Notes under the pieces: model-generated | The model's database searches: none | Told to the model about the DNA's origin: nothing | The model's input: only the letters and a program-made list of their open reading frames with translations | In this document: positions 61,736 through 64,000 of the stretch, one piece after another | Position numbering within the stretch: position 1 is the first letter of the stretch | Layout of the letters: every line of letters begins with the position of its first letter | Made by a program: the position numbers and the translations under genes | NCBI RefSeq assembly: GCF_018531465.1 | Contig: NZ_JAHDTF010000006.1 | Span: forward strand, 248,001 to 312,000 | DNA length: 64,000 nucleotides | From: Sphaerisporangium fuscum | GTDB lineage: Bacteria; Actinomycetota; Actinomycetes; Streptosporangiales; Streptosporangiaceae | Direction of reading: 5' to 3'

Positions 61736-62149
61736 TCAGGCGCCGAAGAGCACCACGCCGGCGGCGACCACCACCAGGAGCACCGCGGAGGCGGCGAAGA
61801 TGGCGCCGACGGCGACCCCGCCGCCCCAGACGCTGTCGACGCGGACACGCGACGGCTTCTCGGGGTCGTACAGCACGGCGACCAACCCGCCGACCGGGGC
61901 GACCGGCGGGTTGGACCCGTAGTTCGTCTCCGCCTCGATCTGCTGCCCGTAGGCGGTGACGAACCTGATCGTCGGGTAGTAGACGTATCCGCCCTCGGTG
62001 GAGCCGCGGCGCAGGTGGACGACCTGGCCCTGCGCGCGCTGGGCGATACGGCGGAACTCGCGGTGGGAGACGAGCAGACCGGCGCCGACTCCGCCGAACG
62101 CCAGGGCGCCGAGGCCGAGTCCGAGCACGATCCAGGCGGTGGGTGACAC
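61736..62149 (-). CDS. DUF3592-type membrane protein
   Basis: A 137-residue protein with two transmembrane helices, N-terminal (AWIVLGLGLGALAFGGVGAG) and C-terminal (GAIFAASAVLLVVVAAGVVL). They flank an extracytoplasmic beta-rich domain (QGQVVHLRRGSTEGGYVYYP, IRFVTAYGQQIEAETNYGSN, VGGLVAVLYDPEKPSRVRVD). The V-x-V-x-Y-DPxxPxxARV pattern is that of DUF3592, widespread and of unknown function. The GTG at 62147-62149 has AAGGAG at five nt. It follows the MFS exporter gene on the same strand after a strong terminator, so it has its own promoter. Confidence 0.85.
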   Translation of the reverse strand: MSPTAWIVLGLGLGALAFGGVGAGLLVSHREFRRIAQRAQGQVVHLRRGSTEGGYVYYPTIRFVTAYGQQIEAETNYGSNPPVAPVGGLVAVLYDPEKPSRVRVDSVWGGGVAVGAIFAASAVLLVVVAAGVVLFGA

Positions 62150-62243
62150 GTGTACTCCTTGTTCCTCGAGGGGGCGGGACCCACGTTAGGAACCGCCGCT
62201 TGCGCGCGACTTGCCGGCGCCTTGACCCTCCGGGAACAAGGAA

Positions 62244-62275
62244 GCCCCGGTGGCCGTGTCGACGGCCACCGGGGC
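62244..62275 (-). terminator. Terminator after the MFS exporter gene
   Basis: A perfect 14-bp stem (GCCCCGGTGGCCGT and complement) with a GTCG loop. On the minus strand it is followed by TTCCTTGTTCC. It lies 20 nt after the exporter stop codon. Confidence 0.85.
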
Positions 62276-62294
62276 GATGCGTGAGGCGGGAAGG

Positions 62295-63896
62295 CTACTC
62301 GAAGGCGCCGACGATCGCCGTCTCCTTGGCGGAGTCGCCGTCCTGAGGACCGCCGCCCGAGGCGGGACCGCCGCGCAGCGGGACCTGCTTGACGAAGGCC
62401 GCCAGCACCGGCACGGCCACCGCGAACAGGATGGCCCAGACGAAGATGCTGGAGACCGAGCCGGCCAGGGACTCGAGGAACCCGGTGCGCACCTGGGCGG
62501 GGAGCTTGGCGAGCGCGGCCGGGTCGAGACGGCCGCCGCCGCCCTCGACCATCTTGGCCGCCTGCGGCCCGAGCTTCTCGGTCAGGTGGTTGGTCAGGTT
62601 GTGGTTGAAGATCGCGCCGAAGAGCGACACGCCGAACGAACCACCGATGGACCGGAAGAACGTCGAGGCGCTGCTCGCCACGCCGAGGTCCTTCTGCTCG
62701 ACGCTGTTCTGCGCGATGAGCATGGTGGTCTGCATCAGGAAGCCCATGCCGAGGCCGAGCACCGCGATGAAGATGCCGGTCTGCCACCGGGTGGTGTTGA
62801 CGTCCTGCAGGGAGAGCAGCCACATGCCGACGGCCATGATCACACCGCCGATGACCGGGAAGGCCTTGTACTTGCCGGTCTTGGTGATGAACTGGCCGAC
62901 GAACAGGGAGACCACCATCATGGCGGCCATCATCGGCAGCAGCAGCAGGCCGGAGTTGGTCGCCGAGGCGCCCTGGACGGTCTGCTGGAACAGCGGCAGG
63001 AAGTTGATCGCGCCGAACATCGCGAAGCCGAGCAGGAAGCCGATCAGCGAGATCAGGGTGAAGTTCCGGTTGCGGAAGACGTGCAGCGGCATGATCGGCT
63101 CGGCGACCTTGCGCTGGACCGGGATGAAGATCGCCAGGGAGACCACGGCGACCGCCACCAGGCCGAGGATCTGCCAGGAGCCCCAGTCGTACTGGTTGCC
63201 GCCCCAGGTGGTGATGAGGACGAGCGCGGTGATGCCCACGGTGAGCAGGGCGGCGCCCCACCAGTCGATGCGGTGCTCGGTGCGGTACTTCGGCAGGTGC
63301 AGCCGCGCGACGAGCCAGACGAAGGCGATGGCGCCGATGGGCAGGTTGACGTAGAAGGCCCAGCGCCAGTCGAGGTGGTCGGTGATGAAGCCGCCGACCA
63401 GCGGGCCGGCGACCATCGCCAGCGACATCATGGCGGCCATGATGCCCTGGTAGCGGCCACGCTCGCGGGGCGGCACCAGGTCACCGATGATGGCCATGGC
63501 GTTGACCATCAGACCGCCCGCGCCGAGACCCTGGAGGGCACGGAATCCGATCAGCTGGGCCATGCCGTCGGCCGTGCCGCCGAGGAGGTCGGAGCCGGCC
63601 ATGCCGCACAGGGCGGAGCCGAGCATGAAGATGCCGATCGACGCCAGGAAGATGGTCTTGCGGCCGTAGAGGTCACCGATCTTGCCCCAGATGGGCGTCG
63701 AGACCGTGGTGCCCAGGACGTACGCGGTGACCACCCAGGACAGGTGGGCCAGGCCGCCCAGCTCTCCCACGATGCGCGGCATCGCGGTGCCGACGATCAT
63801 GTTGTCCAGCATCGCCAGGATCATGGCCAGCATGAGACCTGGCAGGACGGCCATGACCTCTCGGCTGCGACCGGGCAAGGCCTCGGTCTCTGTCAT
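62295..63896 (-). CDS. MFS drug exporter, EmrB/QacA (DHA2) family
   Basis: A 533-residue multidrug efflux protein with 14 transmembrane helices. Diagnostic segments are the motif C-like PLVGGFITDHLDWRWAFYVN, motif A-like PIWGKIGDLYGRKTIFLASI, motif D1 LDNMIVGTAMPRIVGELGG, and GFLMQTTMLIAQNSVEQKDL. The helix 1 start (LMLAMILAMLDNMIVGTAMP) is typical of actinobacterial members. Proton-coupled export of lipophilic cations or antibiotics is the usual role; the substrate is unknown. The ATG at 63896 follows GGGGG by about ten nt. Two TetR-type operators upstream (63928 and 63972) and the edge of the window suggest a divergent tetR gene just outside. Confidence 0.94.
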   Translation of the reverse strand: MTETEALPGRSREVMAVLPGLMLAMILAMLDNMIVGTAMPRIVGELGGLAHLSWVVTAYVLGTTVSTPIWGKIGDLYGRKTIFLASIGIFMLGSALCGMAGSDLLGGTADGMAQLIGFRALQGLGAGGLMVNAMAIIGDLVPPRERGRYQGIMAAMMSLAMVAGPLVGGFITDHLDWRWAFYVNLPIGAIAFVWLVARLHLPKYRTEHRIDWWGAALLTVGITALVLITTWGGNQYDWGSWQILGLVAVAVVSLAIFIPVQRKVAEPIMPLHVFRNRNFTLISLIGFLLGFAMFGAINFLPLFQQTVQGASATNSGLLLLPMMAAMMVVSLFVGQFITKTGKYKAFPVIGGVIMAVGMWLLSLQDVNTTRWQTGIFIAVLGLGMGFLMQTTMLIAQNSVEQKDLGVASSASTFFRSIGGSFGVSLFGAIFNHNLTNHLTEKLGPQAAKMVEGGGGRLDPAALAKLPAQVRTGFLESLAGSVSSIFVWAILFAVAVPVLAAFVKQVPLRGGPASGGGPQDGDSAKETAIVGAFE

Positions 63897-63927
63897 TTCT
63901 TACGCCCCCTTGGGATAATGCCTACTT

Positions 63928-63989
63928 ACTTGCCGACCGGCTAGTGTCTATACTGCAAAGCTAGAGCACTTACTTGCCGACCGTCAAGT
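63928..63989. promoter_or_regulatory. Two TetR-type operators upstream of the exporter
   Basis: Two 18-bp dyads, ACTTGCCGACCGGCTAGT (63928-63945) and ACTTGCCGACCGTCAAGT (63972-63989), are 44 bp apart, about four helical turns. Both follow ACTWGNCGNNCGNCWAGT and share the 16-bp direct repeat ACTTACTTGCCGACCG (63924-63939 and 63968-63983). They are likely bound by a TetR repressor encoded to the right of the window. Confidence 0.75.
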
Positions 63990-64000
63990 TGTTTCGTGCG

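Overview
The window is a piece of a very GC-rich actinobacterial chromosome. Third codon positions are almost all G or C, and GTG and TTG starts are common. Diagnostic features are an HrdB/RpoD-type sigma factor with an ECF-like promoter, a GarA-type FHA protein beside two MerR regulators, a bifunctional-nuclease (DUF151) protein and GcvP, a DUF5999 protein, a flavohaemoglobin-like protein, ThyX, and menaquinone genes of the MenD/MenB/MenE route. Gene content and order suggest a filamentous actinomycete, probably Streptosporangiales (Nonomuraea, Streptosporangium or Microbispora-like). That placement is inference from gene content; no rRNA is present.

Layout. Position 1-420 holds the start of a repetitive coiled-coil gene that runs off the left edge. 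Next come a ribose/inositol-type sugar ABC operon with a divergent GntR/HutC regulator (535-4322), a DedA protein, and menaquinone genes (menD, menB and divergent menE, 5080-9008). From 9088 to 15838 are a small secreted protein, the principal-type sigma factor and several small regulators and membrane proteins. From 15946 to 25365 on the minus strand lies a conserved block: a cardiolipin synthase-like CDP-alcohol transferase, a sugar nucleotidyltransferase/phosphohexomutase fusion, a GarA-like FHA protein, FtsR-like MerR, DUF151, McdR-like MerR, and gcvP behind a tandem glycine riboswitch.

From 25593 to 42774 are single metabolic genes: methyltransferase, acyl-CoA dehydrogenase, a class I amidotransferase homologue whose nucleophilic Cys is Ser, flavohaemoglobin, a MoaD-like protein without the terminal Gly-Gly, sulfotransferase, thyX and an amidohydrolase. 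They are followed by a fused trpE-trpG gene behind a complete transcription attenuator with a 13-residue leader peptide containing Trp-Trp, then a CocE/NonD hydrolase, a DUF3311 plus MctP-type monocarboxylate transporter pair, a TetR regulator and a Ser/Thr kinase. From 42800 to 52638 is a glycan-utilisation locus (GH20 hexosaminidase, CUT1 ABC transporter, GH36-type alpha-galactosidase, divergent ROK regulator) that also contains decayed gene pieces.

The most interesting region is 52729-57707. Four collinear plus-strand genes encode an alpha-helical unknown protein, a RecB/Cas4-type nuclease with a C-terminal cysteine cluster, an unknown protein with a possible C-terminal beta-barrel, and a compact SF1 (UPF1/Dna2-like) helicase. 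This looks like a Dna2-type helicase-nuclease split over separate polypeptides with two unknown partners, and I recognise no described system with this composition. The right end carries a Ppx/GppA phosphatase, a PrmC-related methyltransferase, a phosphotransferase, gene remnants, a DUF3592 protein and a QacA/EmrB-type drug exporter with two TetR-type operators at the window edge.

No tRNA, rRNA, insertion sequence, CRISPR array or prophage was seen.
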